From DATAXP01 sp963708675 (GTDB lineage Bacteria; Planctomycetota; Planctomycetia; Pirellulales; PNKZ01), in assembly GCA_963708675.1 (NCBI GenBank), contig CAVPTO010000003.1:3968001-4032000 (forward strand): a DNA stretch of 64,000 bases. Reading direction: 5' to 3'. The position numbers and the translations under genes are program-made. Shown piece after piece: positions 8,710 through 17,875 of the stretch. Within the stretch, counting starts at the first letter, position 1; every line of letters starts with the position of its first letter. Under the pieces are notes generated by a model. It was not told the origin of the DNA. It saw only the letters and a list, made by a program, of their open reading frames with translations, and ran no database searches.

Positions 8710-10073
8710 TGAACGTTCGATGCATCATTCACGCGTTCCTTCTCTTGATGTGTTCCTATGTCGTTGCCGATTCCAGCGTCATCGCGGCAACACGCTACAA
8801 CGTGCTGTGGATCGTGGTCGACGACTTGAACGCGGACGTCGGTTGTTACGGTCAGCCGATCGTCAGCACGCCGAATCTCGATCGGCTTTCGACGCGGGGC
8901 GTGCGATTCGATCGCGCGTATGCACAGTACGCGTTGTGTAATCCCAGTCGTAGCTCGTTCATCAGCGGTTACATGCCCGACCGGTCGCGCGTGCTCGAAC
9001 AGAATGGCACAGCGCGCGACGCGTTGCCTGATGCGACGTTTCTGCCTCAGCTATTTCGCAAGGCGGGATACACGACGATCGGCGCAGGAAAGATTCATCA
9101 CGGCAGCGGTAAGAACGTCGACCGCGCATCGTGGGATTCCTACGAGGACGCGGAAGGCATGAACGAGCAGCAGCGCGCTGCTGAAAAGGATCGCCGTGGG
9201 AATCCAGATCGTTCTCCTCAATGGGCCGCCATCGATGGCGACGGTCGTGACACCAACGACGGCGTCAACACGGCGACGATCGCGAGCTTGATCGAAGAGA
9301 AGTCGTCCAAGGACAAACCGTTCTTCCTCGCGCTGGGATTGCACAAGCCGCATGTTCCGTGGACCGCGCCGCGACGGCTGTTCGAGTTGTATCCGCCCGC
9401 GCAGATGCCGAATCGTGAATGGCTCGTGGGTCGCGACATTCCCGACGTGGCGCTCGAAACCGAGTGGCCTCGTGGCACGCGAGCCGACAAACCGCAAGAA
9501 GCGCTCGCGGCCTACTTGGCATGCGTGTCGTTCACCGACGCCAACGTTGGCACGGTGCTGGCGCAGCTCGATCGCTTGAAGCTGTGGGACAACACGATCG
9601 TCATCTTCATGAGCGACCACGGTTTTCATCTCGGCGATCATGGCCTGTGGAGCAAGAAGACGCTGTTCGAGCAATCGCTGCATGTGCCGCTGATCGTCGT
9701 GCATCCCGACGGCCGCAACGCCGGTCGCACTTGTCGTCGCACGGTCGAGTTGCTCGATGTCTATCCGACGCTTGCCGAGTTGTGCGGCCTTACGGCGCCG
9801 AGCGATCTCGAGGGCCGCAGCCTTCGGCCGTTGCTCGACGATCCCGACGCCAAGTGGGACCATCCCGCCAGGTCGGTCGTGATGCACGGTGAATCGATGG
9901 GCCGGTCGTTGCGCAGCGAGCGATGGCGATACACGGAATGGGACCAAGGGCGTACGGGTACGGAGCTGTACGACCACGATCTCGACCCGCTGGAGCTGAC
10001 AAATTTGGCTGGCAAGGCGGAGTTGGCCGAGGTTGTTCAGCAGTTTTCGTCGGCACTAAGATCCGGGCGCTAA
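8709..10073 (+). CDS. Secreted sulfatase (iduronate-2-sulfatase-like)
   Basis: Hydrolyses sulfate esters, probably on sulfated polysaccharides. It is 454 residues long with a signal peptide (about 1-27). Metal-binding D38-D39 lies in IVVDDLNADVGCYG. The formylglycine motif C77-N-P-S-R is followed by SSFISG. MSDHGFHLGDHGLWSKK carries the later active-site Asp and His. The NADVGCYG and DHGFHLGDHG patterns are those of the iduronate-2-sulfatase-like (S1_7) group. The ATG overlaps the stop of the VCBS-hydrolase gene. Conversion of C77 needs a formylglycine-generating enzyme that is not in the window. Confidence 0.92.
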   Translation: MNVRCIIHAFLLLMCSYVVADSSVIAATRYNVLWIVVDDLNADVGCYGQPIVSTPNLDRLSTRGVRFDRAYAQYALCNPSRSSFISGYMPDRSRVLEQNGTARDALPDATFLPQLFRKAGYTTIGAGKIHHGSGKNVDRASWDSYEDAEGMNEQQRAAEKDRRGNPDRSPQWAAIDGDGRDTNDGVNTATIASLIEEKSSKDKPFFLALGLHKPHVPWTAPRRLFELYPPAQMPNREWLVGRDIPDVALETEWPRGTRADKPQEALAAYLACVSFTDANVGTVLAQLDRLKLWDNTIVIFMSDHGFHLGDHGLWSKKTLFEQSLHVPLIVVHPDGRNAGRTCRRTVELLDVYPTLAELCGLTAPSDLEGRSLRPLLDDPDAKWDHPARSVVMHGESMGRSLRSERWRYTEWDQGRTGTELYDHDLDPLELTNLAGKAELAEVVQQFSSALRSGR

Positions 10074-10166
10074 CGACTTCGAGTCGCTTTGACAGGCTGA
10101 TCTCGACATCGGCCCGCCGACGTTTTATCTTCGTGGCCGACGAACTATCATGCTCTCGGCCTAGGA

Positions 10167-11090
10167 ATGCGCCCGATGTCTTCTCGTTTCGATGTTCTGT
10201 TTGCGATCTCGCTCGTCGCAGCCACCGCAAGTACGGCGATGGCCGCCCCGATTGTTCCTGGCACCGGCAACCGGGCGTATCTCATCGACGACTACGAAGA
10301 CGCCGAATGGGCGTACGTCCCCAGCTCGCCGAAGGCTAGCTATGAACAAGACAAACAGCAGCGCAACCCGTCGGGTCGTTCGAAGAATGGCCAGGCGTAT
10401 GAGAGCTTACTCCGCGGACAGCCCGATGTTGTCGAGCGCGTCGAGACGCCGGAAGGGGGCATCAGCGGCAGCACCGGGGCGCTGCTCATGCGATCGCTGC
10501 ACACCGGCGTGCCTGGCCGCACGTCGGGCGAAGATCAGCAAGACGATTTGATTCTCAACGTCGGTTCCAAGGTCGGCGGCACCATGCCTGTGTCGTGGAC
10601 GCCGAGTTGCACGGTGCGTGTTTACGTGCCGCCGTTCGATCAATGGGAGAAGCGTCGCGGCACGTCGTTCGGTTTTCGCGCCGACGTTCGCGGCAGCAAG
10701 CCCGACAAGAAAGGCAAGACGAAGAGCGAAGAGTATTGGCCCGGCTTCTTCATTCAATTCAATCCTGCCGACAGCCGCAATCCCGAGCCGTCGGCTATCT
10801 TTCTGATTCGCGGCAACGAGCGAGGCCATGAAGTCGCGGGCCCGAAGATCACGCAGCCCGGCTGGTGGACGCTCGGCATGTCATTCAGCAGCGACGGTCA
10901 GGTGCACTTCTATGCACGCGAAGGGGTCGGCGATCTCGAATCCGCCAACCGCATTTGCTCGTATTACTGTTACGGCCTCCGCGCCGAGCGGTTCAACTCG
11001 GTGTTCTTCAACATCTCGAACCGCGACAACGGTCGGAATTGGTCGACGCCGTGGATCATTGATGACCCTATGGTGTTTTTCCGCCGGTGA
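10167..11090 (+). CDS. Secreted protein of unknown function, possible jelly-roll fold
   Basis: A 307-residue exported protein with a signal peptide ending TAMAAP near residue 30. ATG 10167 and ATG 10176 are both possible starts. The mature region begins with GTGNRAYLIDDYEDAEWAY. It continues with an all-beta, aromatic-rich segment (WTPSCTVRVYVPPFDQWEKR, GWWTLGMSFSSDGQVHFYAR) and ends FFNISNRDNGRNWSTPWIID. The pattern of strands ending in a W/D-rich turn suggests a concanavalin-like carbohydrate-binding or lectin fold, but I recognise no family. It follows the sulfatase after 93 bases on the same strand and may act in the same extracellular pathway. Confidence 0.75.
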   Translation: MRPMSSRFDVLFAISLVAATASTAMAAPIVPGTGNRAYLIDDYEDAEWAYVPSSPKASYEQDKQQRNPSGRSKNGQAYESLLRGQPDVVERVETPEGGISGSTGALLMRSLHTGVPGRTSGEDQQDDLILNVGSKVGGTMPVSWTPSCTVRVYVPPFDQWEKRRGTSFGFRADVRGSKPDKKGKTKSEEYWPGFFIQFNPADSRNPEPSAIFLIRGNERGHEVAGPKITQPGWWTLGMSFSSDGQVHFYAREGVGDLESANRICSYYCYGLRAERFNSVFFNISNRDNGRNWSTPWIIDDPMVFFRR

Positions 11091-11094
11091 TGGC

Positions 11095-11180
11095 GCGCTC
11101 GGCGCGGGTCTCTGACCCCGCCGCTCGCCCGACCGAAGGTCTCCGCGGTGTCGGCGGGGTCAGAGACCCGCGCCGAGCGC
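11095..11180. repeat. Perfect 28-base inverted repeat
   Basis: Arms 11095-11122 and 11153-11180 are perfectly complementary over 28 bases around a 30-base loop. The core is GGGTCTCTGACCC-like. It starts five bases after the stop of the secreted protein at 11090, so it may act as a strong 3' hairpin. Part of the right arm (CCCGCGCCGAGCGCGGCGA, 11167-11185) recurs at 12748-12766. Confidence 0.9.
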
Positions 11181-11216
11181 GGCGAGCAAACCGGGTGAGG
11201 GGCAAACCGTGTCCAT

Positions 11217-11270
11217 GCCTCAATACCCCTCACCCCAACCCCTCTCCCGCAAGGGGTGAGGGGCTCAACG
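11217..11270. repeat. 54-base hairpin repeat directly after a stop codon (copy 1)
   Basis: On the minus strand this follows the sulfatase stop at 11271 without a gap. CCCCTCACCCC pairs with GGGGTGAGGGG around TTGCGGGAGA-type loop sequence. The copy at 12775-12828 differs at only a couple of bases and is in the same orientation. Confidence 0.88.
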
Positions 11271-12710
11271 TTACGGCATCAGCGAACGCGCCTCATCGAC
11301 CCACCCCGCGGGGCGTTGCCCGCTGCCGGCCTTGTCGACGTCGCCGAGTTCCATCCGCGCGCGCTCGGCCATCGCGAGCAATCGCTTCACCACGTCCGGA
11401 TGCTCGGCCGACACCTCATGCGTCTCGCCCACGTCGTTGCGAACGTCGAACAATTCAAGCGGCGCACGAGCGGGCTTGCGGCTATTCGTGATGTACTTCG
11501 CTTCCAGCGGTAGATACAGCTTCCAAGGCCCCGAACGCACTGCCTGCAACTGTTCCATGCGATAGTAGAAAAACCCGTCGGCGTCCCACGGCGAGACGGC
11601 GTGTTGGCAATCGAAGAGCAGGGGCGCGATGTCATGACCATCGATTGCGTTTGCGGGCGGTGACGTGCCGGCCAGACGGGCGAACGTTGGCAACAAGTCC
11701 ATCGTCGAGCAAAGTTGATCGCACACCTCACCGGCGGGAATCTTGCCAGGCCAGCGCATGATGCACGGCATGCGCATCGCGCCTTCGGAGGTGTCATAAC
11801 CCCAGCCGCGATACGGAGCGCAACTTCCTTGCGGAGGGCTGCGCTTCGCGGCGCCGTTGTCGGACGTCCAGATCACGAGCGTGTTGTCGTCGAGGCCGAG
11901 CCGTTTGAGTGCTGCGAGGATTTCGCCGGTCGACCAGTCGAGCTCTTCGACGCTGTCGCCGTAATCGCCGTTGGAGCTCTTGCCGCGAAAGTTTTCGCTC
12001 GAGAACGGATGCGTCGTCGAGCCCGGCATCGTGTGTGGAATGTAGGCGAAAAACGGCCCGTCGCGATGGGCCTCGAAGAAGGCGATCACCTCTTCGGTCG
12101 TGCGACGCACCAGCGTATCGCGATCGGCGGGGGCTTCGATCACACGCTCGCCGCGAATCAGCGGCAGCTCGGGCCACGTGTCGGGCGATTTCTCCTTCGT
12201 CATGTCGTCGCTGTAGGGAATGCCCCAGTACACGTCGAAGCCCTGCCGCGTCGGCAGGAATGGCGGTTGATCGCCGAGGTGCCACTTGCCGAACGCCCCG
12301 GTTGTGTACCCGGCGGGCTTGAGGACTTCGGCAATCGTCACTTCGTCGGGGTTGAGACCTTTCGGCGCGACAGGCTGCAGCACCGCAGTGTTCTTATCGC
12401 TGACGTGCATGTTCACGCGACGCGGATAGCAGCCTGTCATGAGTGCCGCGCGACTCGGCGTGCAAACGCCACTGGCGACGTAGAAGCTGGTGAACCGCGT
12501 ACCTTCGCTGGCCATGCGGTCGATGTTCGGCGTGCGATGCACGGTCGAGCCGGTGCAGCCGAGGTCGCCGTTGCCGAGGTTGTCGACGAAGATCACCACG
12601 AAGTTCGGCGGGCGCGTCGCGTCGGCGCATTGCGCGACTCGCCAACCAGCGATCGTCGAACAAGCGGCAACCGCGAAGAGGGCAAGCGATCGAGCGCGTG
12701 TCATGAGCAC
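11271..12710 (-). CDS. Secreted sulfatase (arylsulfatase A-like)
   Basis: A 479-residue exported sulfatase with a signal peptide (about 1-29). The formylglycine motif is C83-T-P-S-R followed by AALMTG. WTSDNGAAKRSPP and KWHLGDQPPFLP are the other typical active-site segments. The first metal site reads VDNLGNGDLGC, with Asn44 in place of the usual second Asp. I recall this as a feature of a large planctomycete sulfatase subgroup rather than a defect. Its stop codon lies directly next to a 54-base hairpin repeat, and a second copy of that repeat lies upstream of the gene. Substrate cannot be told from the sequence. Confidence 0.92.
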   Translation of the reverse strand: MLMTRARSLALFAVAACSTIAGWRVAQCADATRPPNFVVIFVDNLGNGDLGCTGSTVHRTPNIDRMASEGTRFTSFYVASGVCTPSRAALMTGCYPRRVNMHVSDKNTAVLQPVAPKGLNPDEVTIAEVLKPAGYTTGAFGKWHLGDQPPFLPTRQGFDVYWGIPYSDDMTKEKSPDTWPELPLIRGERVIEAPADRDTLVRRTTEEVIAFFEAHRDGPFFAYIPHTMPGSTTHPFSSENFRGKSSNGDYGDSVEELDWSTGEILAALKRLGLDDNTLVIWTSDNGAAKRSPPQGSCAPYRGWGYDTSEGAMRMPCIMRWPGKIPAGEVCDQLCSTMDLLPTFARLAGTSPPANAIDGHDIAPLLFDCQHAVSPWDADGFFYYRMEQLQAVRSGPWKLYLPLEAKYITNSRKPARAPLELFDVRNDVGETHEVSAEHPDVVKRLLAMAERARMELGDVDKAGSGQRPAGWVDEARSLMP

Positions 12711-12774
12711 AGTATTGGCTCATGAAACAGCGGAAGCAACGAATCACCCGCGCCGAGCGCGGCGAACTGTGCAC

Positions 12775-12828
12775 GCCTCAATACCCCTCACCCCAACCCC
12801 TCTTCCGCAAGGGGCGAGGGGCTCAACG
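12775..12828. repeat. 54-base hairpin repeat directly after a stop codon (copy 2)
   Basis: Near-identical to 11217-11270 and in the same orientation. It lies one base beyond the stop codon (12830-12832) of the minus-strand lipoprotein gene. With copy 1 it brackets the sulfatase gene. The shared flank CCCGCGCCGAGCGCGGCGA is at 12748-12766. Confidence 0.88.
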
Positions 12829-12829
12829 C

Positions 12830-13483
12830 TTAGCGCGTCTTCGTCGAATCCTTCTTCGCGATTTGCGGCACGCTGACGAAGTTTTCGCTTTCGCCGGTGG
12901 CGCGCTCGAGCTCACGGGCGACGTCGCCACTGACGTGCGAGCCCGTGGCGAGCAGACTCGTGTCCTTGTGGTTGGCGCGAGCGAGCGCGAATTCGTTGTT
13001 CACGACGGGTAGCTTCGATTTCGTGTCGTAAGCGAGCACGCGCAGTTTCGCCGTGCCCATCGCCTTGGTGCGCGTGAACAGTGACAGGCGCGGGATGGCG
13101 ATCGGCGAAGGCGGCGGGAGCGGGATCTCGGGAATGCCGACGAACAACTCGGTGCGGTCGGTGCCGACTCCGCCGCTGCCCACTTCGAGAGTCACGTCCG
13201 ACTCTTCTGGCTTCTCGACCAGCGTGCAGCCATTGGCCATCAATCGCTGGTGCAGCGAAATCAGCACGTAGTTCTTGTCGACGCAGTCGAGATACTTTTG
13301 ATCGATGTAGACCTTCGCATACTTCATCGGCGCGAGGTCGACCTTGTCGAGCGACCGGTCGACGGCGCTGGAGATCAGAAGCTGCTCGAGGCCCGTGCGC
13401 GACGTGTCGGATTGCTTCGTCGTCGCACAGCCCGAACATGCCGTCATGCAGCCTGCCAAAACCCAAAGCGTCAGCGCACGCAT
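12830..13483 (-). CDS. Putative lipoprotein of unknown function
   Basis: A 217-residue predicted lipoprotein. I start it at ATG 13483 because GGGGGA lies about eight bases upstream and this gives a clean signal (MRALTLWVLAGCMTACSGC, lipid Cys at 19). An open frame continues upstream to 13600 but has no signal-like start. The mature part includes KYAKVYIDQKYLDCVDKNYV and a GIPEIPLPPPSPIAIPRLS segment. It resembles planctomycete lipoproteins that I recall being catalogued as DUF6655, unconfirmed. Family members have no known function. It is divergent from htpG across 131 bases, so a shared promoter region is likely. Confidence 0.72.
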   Translation of the reverse strand: MRALTLWVLAGCMTACSGCATTKQSDTSRTGLEQLLISSAVDRSLDKVDLAPMKYAKVYIDQKYLDCVDKNYVLISLHQRLMANGCTLVEKPEESDVTLEVGSGGVGTDRTELFVGIPEIPLPPPSPIAIPRLSLFTRTKAMGTAKLRVLAYDTKSKLPVVNNEFALARANHKDTSLLATGSHVSGDVARELERATGESENFVSVPQIAKKDSTKTR

Positions 13484-13614
13484 CGTCGTTTCCCCCTGTG
13501 TGCCGCGCGTGGCTTGGCCATCGAGACCATCCCCCGAGTCGCGGCTATAATGGTGGTATCGGATAATCCTCCTGTTACGATTAGGCACTTTTTGTCGCAT
13601 TCAACGATTGCAAC

Positions 13615-15519
13615 ATGACTAGCACCGCAAGCACCGCCCATAGCCACGAGTTCAAGGCCGAGATTCGGCAGCTTCTCGAAATCCTCATCCACTCGGTCTA
13701 CACGTCGAAGGACATCTTCCTTCGCGAGTTGATCAGCAACGCCACCGACGCCCTGGAGAAAGCCCGCTTCTCGCAGGCCTCGGGGCAGAAGATGCACAGT
13801 CCCGACGTGCCGCTGGAGATTCGCCTCGAGACAAAGGCCGAAGGCGACGGCAAGGTGCTGGTGATTGCCGACACGGGCATCGGCATGACGGTCGATGAGG
13901 TACACGCCAACATCGGCACGATCGCTCACAGCGGGGCGACGGCGTTCCTCGAACAACTGAAGACCGCCGGCAAGACGGACGACGCGAAGCAGGTGAGCCT
14001 GATTGGTCGCTTTGGGGTCGGGTTCTATTCGGTGTTCATGGTCGCTGATCGCGTGGTGTTGACGTCGCGATCGTGGCAGCCGGATGCGAAGCCCGTCGTT
14101 TGGTCGAGCGATGGCCTCGGCAGCTACAGCCTCGAAACGCTCGATAGCGATATGCCGCGTGGCACGCGCATTGAGATTCATCTCAAGAAAGACGATGAGA
14201 AATTCGCCGAGCCCGAGGTGCTGAAGTCGGCCATCCACCGGTATTCGAACTTCGTGCCGTTCCCGATTCTGGTCGACGATCAGCGCGTGAATCAAACGTC
14301 GGCCCTGTGGCGCGAACCTGCGTCGCAGGTCAAAGACGAGCAGTACAACGAGTTCTTCAAGCTGCTGAGTCACGACGTCGAAGACCCGCTGCTTCGCATT
14401 CACTTCGCGGCCGACGCGCCGTTGCAGTACTCGGCGCTGCTGTATGTGCCGAGCAGTAATCCGGAGTCGATGGGTTTCGGACGCGGCGAAGTGAGCTTGC
14501 AGTTGTATGTGAAGCGCGTGCTCATCGACGGCGAGAATAAGACGTTGCTGCCCGAGTATCTGCGCTTCGTGCGTGGCGTGGTCGAGTCGGATGATCTGCC
14601 GCTGAACGTGTCGCGCGAGACGCTGCAAGAGAATCGGCTGGTCGCGAAGATTCGCGATGGCCTGACGCGCCGTGTGCTCGACGAGTTGCTCGACCTCGCG
14701 AAACACGACGTTGAGAAATACGACCGCTTTTGGCGGATGTTTGGGCGGATCGTCAAGGAAGGCTACTTCGACTACGCCCATCGCGAGAAGTTTCAGAACC
14801 TGCTGCGATTCAACTCCTCGCGCCACAGTGACGCCGAGGGGCTGGTGAGCCTGGCCGACTACGTGAAGGACATGCCGGTCGGTCAGAAGGCGATTTATTA
14901 CCTCACCGGCGCGAGCCGCGAGGCGTTGCTGCGCGATCCGCGTCTCGAGTTGTTCCGCAAGAAGAAGATCGAGGTGCTGTACCTGTCGGACGTCGCCGAT
15001 GAGTTCGTGCTTGGATCGGTCGGAACGTACGATGGCAAGCCGCTACTCTCGGCCGACCAGGCGAAGCCCGAGGATTTGAAGAACCTCGGCCCCGAAGGCG
15101 AGTCGAAAGAGAGCGAGATGCAAAAGGTGCCCGACCTCGACGTCGCGCCGTTGTTGGTGCGATTCAAGGAGATTCTTGGTGACCGCGTGCTCGACGTGCG
15201 TCCCAGCGAGCGGCTGGTCGATTCACCGGCGTGTCTGGTTGGTGATGAAGCGCAGGCTTCCGGTCACGTCGAGAAGATCATGCGGATGATGAACAAGAAC
15301 ACCGAGTTGCCGCGCCGCGTGCTTGAGTTGAATCCGAATCACCCGTTGATTCAGAATCTGGCACGCATCGCCCAGGCGAACACGCAGGACCCATTTATCG
15401 AACGCGCCTGCGAGCAGTTGTTCGAGGGAAGCATGTTGGTCGACGGATATCTCGCCGACCCGCACAAGCTGGTCGAGCGGATGAATCAGATTCTCGAAGA
15501 CGCCGCGAAGGCGAAATGA
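13615..15519 (+). CDS. htpG: Hsp90-family chaperone HtpG
   Basis: An ATP-dependent cytosolic chaperone of 634 residues, the usual bacterial length. The GHKL ATPase domain (1-215) shows all hallmarks: ELISNATDALEKARF, the DTGIGMT loop, an AHSGATAFLEQ-type lid, and GRFGVGFYSVFMV. The middle domain follows, with RGVVESDDLPLNVSRETLQ near 325-345. The C-terminal dimerisation domain ends LEDAAKAK. The first codons are preceded by no clear Shine-Dalgarno sequence. It is divergent from the lipoprotein upstream and nearly convergent with the redoxin gene downstream (13 bases between stops). Confidence 0.97.
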   Translation: MTSTASTAHSHEFKAEIRQLLEILIHSVYTSKDIFLRELISNATDALEKARFSQASGQKMHSPDVPLEIRLETKAEGDGKVLVIADTGIGMTVDEVHANIGTIAHSGATAFLEQLKTAGKTDDAKQVSLIGRFGVGFYSVFMVADRVVLTSRSWQPDAKPVVWSSDGLGSYSLETLDSDMPRGTRIEIHLKKDDEKFAEPEVLKSAIHRYSNFVPFPILVDDQRVNQTSALWREPASQVKDEQYNEFFKLLSHDVEDPLLRIHFAADAPLQYSALLYVPSSNPESMGFGRGEVSLQLYVKRVLIDGENKTLLPEYLRFVRGVVESDDLPLNVSRETLQENRLVAKIRDGLTRRVLDELLDLAKHDVEKYDRFWRMFGRIVKEGYFDYAHREKFQNLLRFNSSRHSDAEGLVSLADYVKDMPVGQKAIYYLTGASREALLRDPRLELFRKKKIEVLYLSDVADEFVLGSVGTYDGKPLLSADQAKPEDLKNLGPEGESKESEMQKVPDLDVAPLLVRFKEILGDRVLDVRPSERLVDSPACLVGDEAQASGHVEKIMRMMNKNTELPRRVLELNPNHPLIQNLARIAQANTQDPFIERACEQLFEGSMLVDGYLADPHKLVERMNQILEDAAKAK

Positions 15520-15532
15520 CAACCTCCATGCA

Positions 15533-16135
15533 CTATCGCCGTTTTTGGCGCGCGTAGCGAATCATGCAGCCAATCGCCGTCGTCTCGGCCTTCGTCGGCG
15601 ATGCGCCTTTGAGCGCAGCCTCAATCGCGGGGTCCAAATAGTTCACCGTCGCGACGGCCGCGTTGCTGTTGTCGTCCATGCCCCCCATGAATGTCACGCG
15701 ACGTTGGGCGTCGAGCACGAAGAACTCGGGCGTGAACGTCGCCCCGTAATCGTGCGCAATCTGCTGCGTCTCGTCGAACAGGTACGCAAATGGGAACGCC
15801 TTCGCTTCAGCCCGCTTTTTCATCTCGGGCAGGCTGTCCTCGGCGATCGTGTTGACGTTGATCGCCACGACGGCTGCCTTGTCGGCGAACTTTTTGGCGG
15901 TCGCGATGATGCGGTCTTCGTAATCGGTCGCGACGGGGCAACTGTTGCAGGTAAAGACCACGACGACGACGGGCGTGTCCTTGAGATCGGCGAGCGAATG
16001 CTTTTTGCCGTCGACGCCGGGCAGGTCGCGCCACTCGGGAGCCTTCGCGCCGATGTTGAGCACGGGATTGAATTCGCCGGCGAAGGCGGACGCCGCGAAG
16101 AGGCAAGCAAGGGCGAAGGCGAAAACGCGAGTCAT
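15533..16135 (-). CDS. Secreted thioredoxin-fold (redoxin/AhpC-TSA) protein
   Basis: A 200-residue exported thiol-disulfide protein. It has a signal peptide (1-19, ASAFAG) and GGAG about nine bases before the ATG. The thioredoxin fold begins with LNIGAKAPEW, DLPGVDGKKHSLADLKD and the strand VVVVVFTCNSCPVATDYEDR. The CNSC motif gives a CxxC pair near residues 64-67, so oxidoreductase activity is possible. The cis-Pro region is ATFTPEFFVLD. Proteins of this type with F-x-CNxCP are common in planctomycetes and are annotated as redoxin family. Its partner protein is unknown. It lies 45 bases from the ggt gene on the same strand. Confidence 0.88.
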   Translation of the reverse strand: MTRVFAFALACLFAASAFAGEFNPVLNIGAKAPEWRDLPGVDGKKHSLADLKDTPVVVVVFTCNSCPVATDYEDRIIATAKKFADKAAVVAINVNTIAEDSLPEMKKRAEAKAFPFAYLFDETQQIAHDYGATFTPEFFVLDAQRRVTFMGGMDDNSNAAVATVNYLDPAIEAALKGASPTKAETTAIGCMIRYARQKRR

Positions 16136-16180
16136 CGAGGAATCTCCGATAGGTGGGCGTGTGATCGGTGGGCTAGCGAC

Positions 16181-17875
16181 TTAGAACCCGGCGGCCTTGC
16201 CGGGAACGCGGGGTTCGGACACGCCGATGAGCGTCTTGCCGTCGGCGTCGAGAAGGATCATTTGTGTCGCGCCGGGGGCGGAAATGAGCTGGATCGTGTG
16301 CCCACGCGCTTCGAGGTCGGCGACGATCGCGCGTGGCATCGTATCTTCGACCGCGAGCACGTCGGGCGACCACTGTTGATGGAACCGTGGCCGAGCGAGC
16401 GACATCTCGGGCGAGTCGCTGAGCGTCAGGCGGTTTGTGATCGCGAGAAGCACTTGTGTGATGATTCTCGGGCCGCCCGCCGCGCCAACGGTCAACACGG
16501 GTTTGTCGTCTTGGAGAACGATCGTCGGCGACATCGACGACAATGGCCGCTTGAACGGCGCGACCGCGTTCGCGTCGCCGCCGACGAGTTTGAAGGCGTT
16601 CGGCACACCGGCCTGCGTCGCGAAGTCGTCCATCTCGTTGTTGAGGATCACGCCCGTGCCGGGGACGATCACCTTCGAGCCGAACGCGGTGTTCACCGTC
16701 GCCGTGATTGCGACCCAATTCCCCTCGTCATCGACGGCGGCGATGTGTGTCGTGTGCTTGCCGAAGAGTTCCTGGTCGGCATTGTCGGGCGTGCCATGCG
16801 ACGGGACTGGCGTCACGCGATTCGGGTCGATCTTCTTCGCTAGGCTTTGCAAGTAAATAGGGTCGATCAGACCGCGGGGCACACGAGCGAAATCGGGATC
16901 GCCCAGCCAGTAGGCGCGATCGGCGAAAGCGAGCTTCATCGCCTCGGCCGTCACGTGAATGCGCGACGCAGGATTTTCGCGTTCAAGCTGCGCGAGGTCG
17001 AAACGTTCGAGCATCGTCAGCATCTGCGCGACATGAATGCCGCCGGAGCTGGGAGGCGGCATGCCAATGATCGTGTAATCGCGATACGTCGTGCGGAGCG
17101 GCTCACGGTGCTTCACTTCGTAGCGGGCGAAGTCGGCCTTGGTGAGGATGCCGCCATTCGAGGCCATCCACCGCGCGACGGCGTGAGCGAATTCGCCACG
17201 ATAGAACCAATCCATTCCATCCGCGGCAATGCTGCGATACGTGCGGGCCAAATCGGGCTGACGAAGCACCTCGCCTTCCTTGTAGGGCGAACCGTCAGCC
17301 TTGAGCAGCACGGCTCGCGATCCTGGAAAGCGTGCGATTGTTGCGGCGGTCGCTTCGAGTTTGGCGGCGTACTTCACGTCGAGCGGAAAGCCGCGCTCGG
17401 CGACGATCGCCGCAGGCTCGAGCAGTTCGGCCAATGACTTCTTGCCCCAACGTCGTGTCGCTTCGGAGTACACGGCAATCGCGCCGGGCACGCCCGAAGC
17501 AAGTGGCCCGGTTTGCGAACGTTCGACGTCAGCCTTGCCATCGACGACGAACATGTCGGCCGACGCTGCGGCAGGAGCGGTTTCACGACCGTCGATTGCG
17601 ATGAACGTTCCGTCAGCCAACCTCGCCAACAGAAAGCAACCACCGCCGATGCCGGAGTTGTGTCCGTCGACGACGCCCAAGGTCAGCGCAGTCGCGACGG
17701 CAGCATCAATGGCGTTGCCGCCAGCTCGCATCGCCGCCACGCCAGCGTCGGTGGCAATCGGATGGACCGAGGCGACCATGCCGTGGCTGCCGGTGCCCAC
17801 ATTCGCACTGCCTGCAGCACCGCAGGTCACCCACATCGCCATAGCCAACACGAGTCGAACGAAGTTGCGTTGCAT
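16181..17875 (-). CDS. ggt: Gamma-glutamyltransferase (glutathione hydrolase)
   Basis: Cleaves the gamma-glutamyl bond of glutathione and related peptides outside the cytoplasm. It is 564 residues long from ATG 17875, which gives a normal signal peptide; a TTG further up at 17902 is less likely. The precursor self-cleaves ahead of T375 in KHTTHIAAVDDEGN, giving the large and small subunits. The GIGGGCF segment near 75-81, GRETAP near 96-101, PPPSSGGIH near 273-281 and GAAGGPRI in the small subunit are all present. The GVILNNEMDDF segment belongs to the active-site loop region. The family includes cephalosporin acylases, but the motif set favours GGT. Confidence 0.94.
   Translation of the reverse strand: MQRNFVRLVLAMAMWVTCGAAGSANVGTGSHGMVASVHPIATDAGVAAMRAGGNAIDAAVATALTLGVVDGHNSGIGGGCFLLARLADGTFIAIDGRETAPAAASADMFVVDGKADVERSQTGPLASGVPGAIAVYSEATRRWGKKSLAELLEPAAIVAERGFPLDVKYAAKLEATAATIARFPGSRAVLLKADGSPYKEGEVLRQPDLARTYRSIAADGMDWFYRGEFAHAVARWMASNGGILTKADFARYEVKHREPLRTTYRDYTIIGMPPPSSGGIHVAQMLTMLERFDLAQLERENPASRIHVTAEAMKLAFADRAYWLGDPDFARVPRGLIDPIYLQSLAKKIDPNRVTPVPSHGTPDNADQELFGKHTTHIAAVDDEGNWVAITATVNTAFGSKVIVPGTGVILNNEMDDFATQAGVPNAFKLVGGDANAVAPFKRPLSSMSPTIVLQDDKPVLTVGAAGGPRIITQVLLAITNRLTLSDSPEMSLARPRFHQQWSPDVLAVEDTMPRAIVADLEARGHTIQLISAPGATQMILLDADGKTLIGVSEPRVPGKAAGF

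Noticed and set aside
11271..12710. Asp-to-Asn change at the first metal site of the second sulfatase as inactivation
   Set aside because: I recall VDNLGxGD as the normal form in a large planctomycete sulfatase subgroup, and the formylglycine motif is intact.
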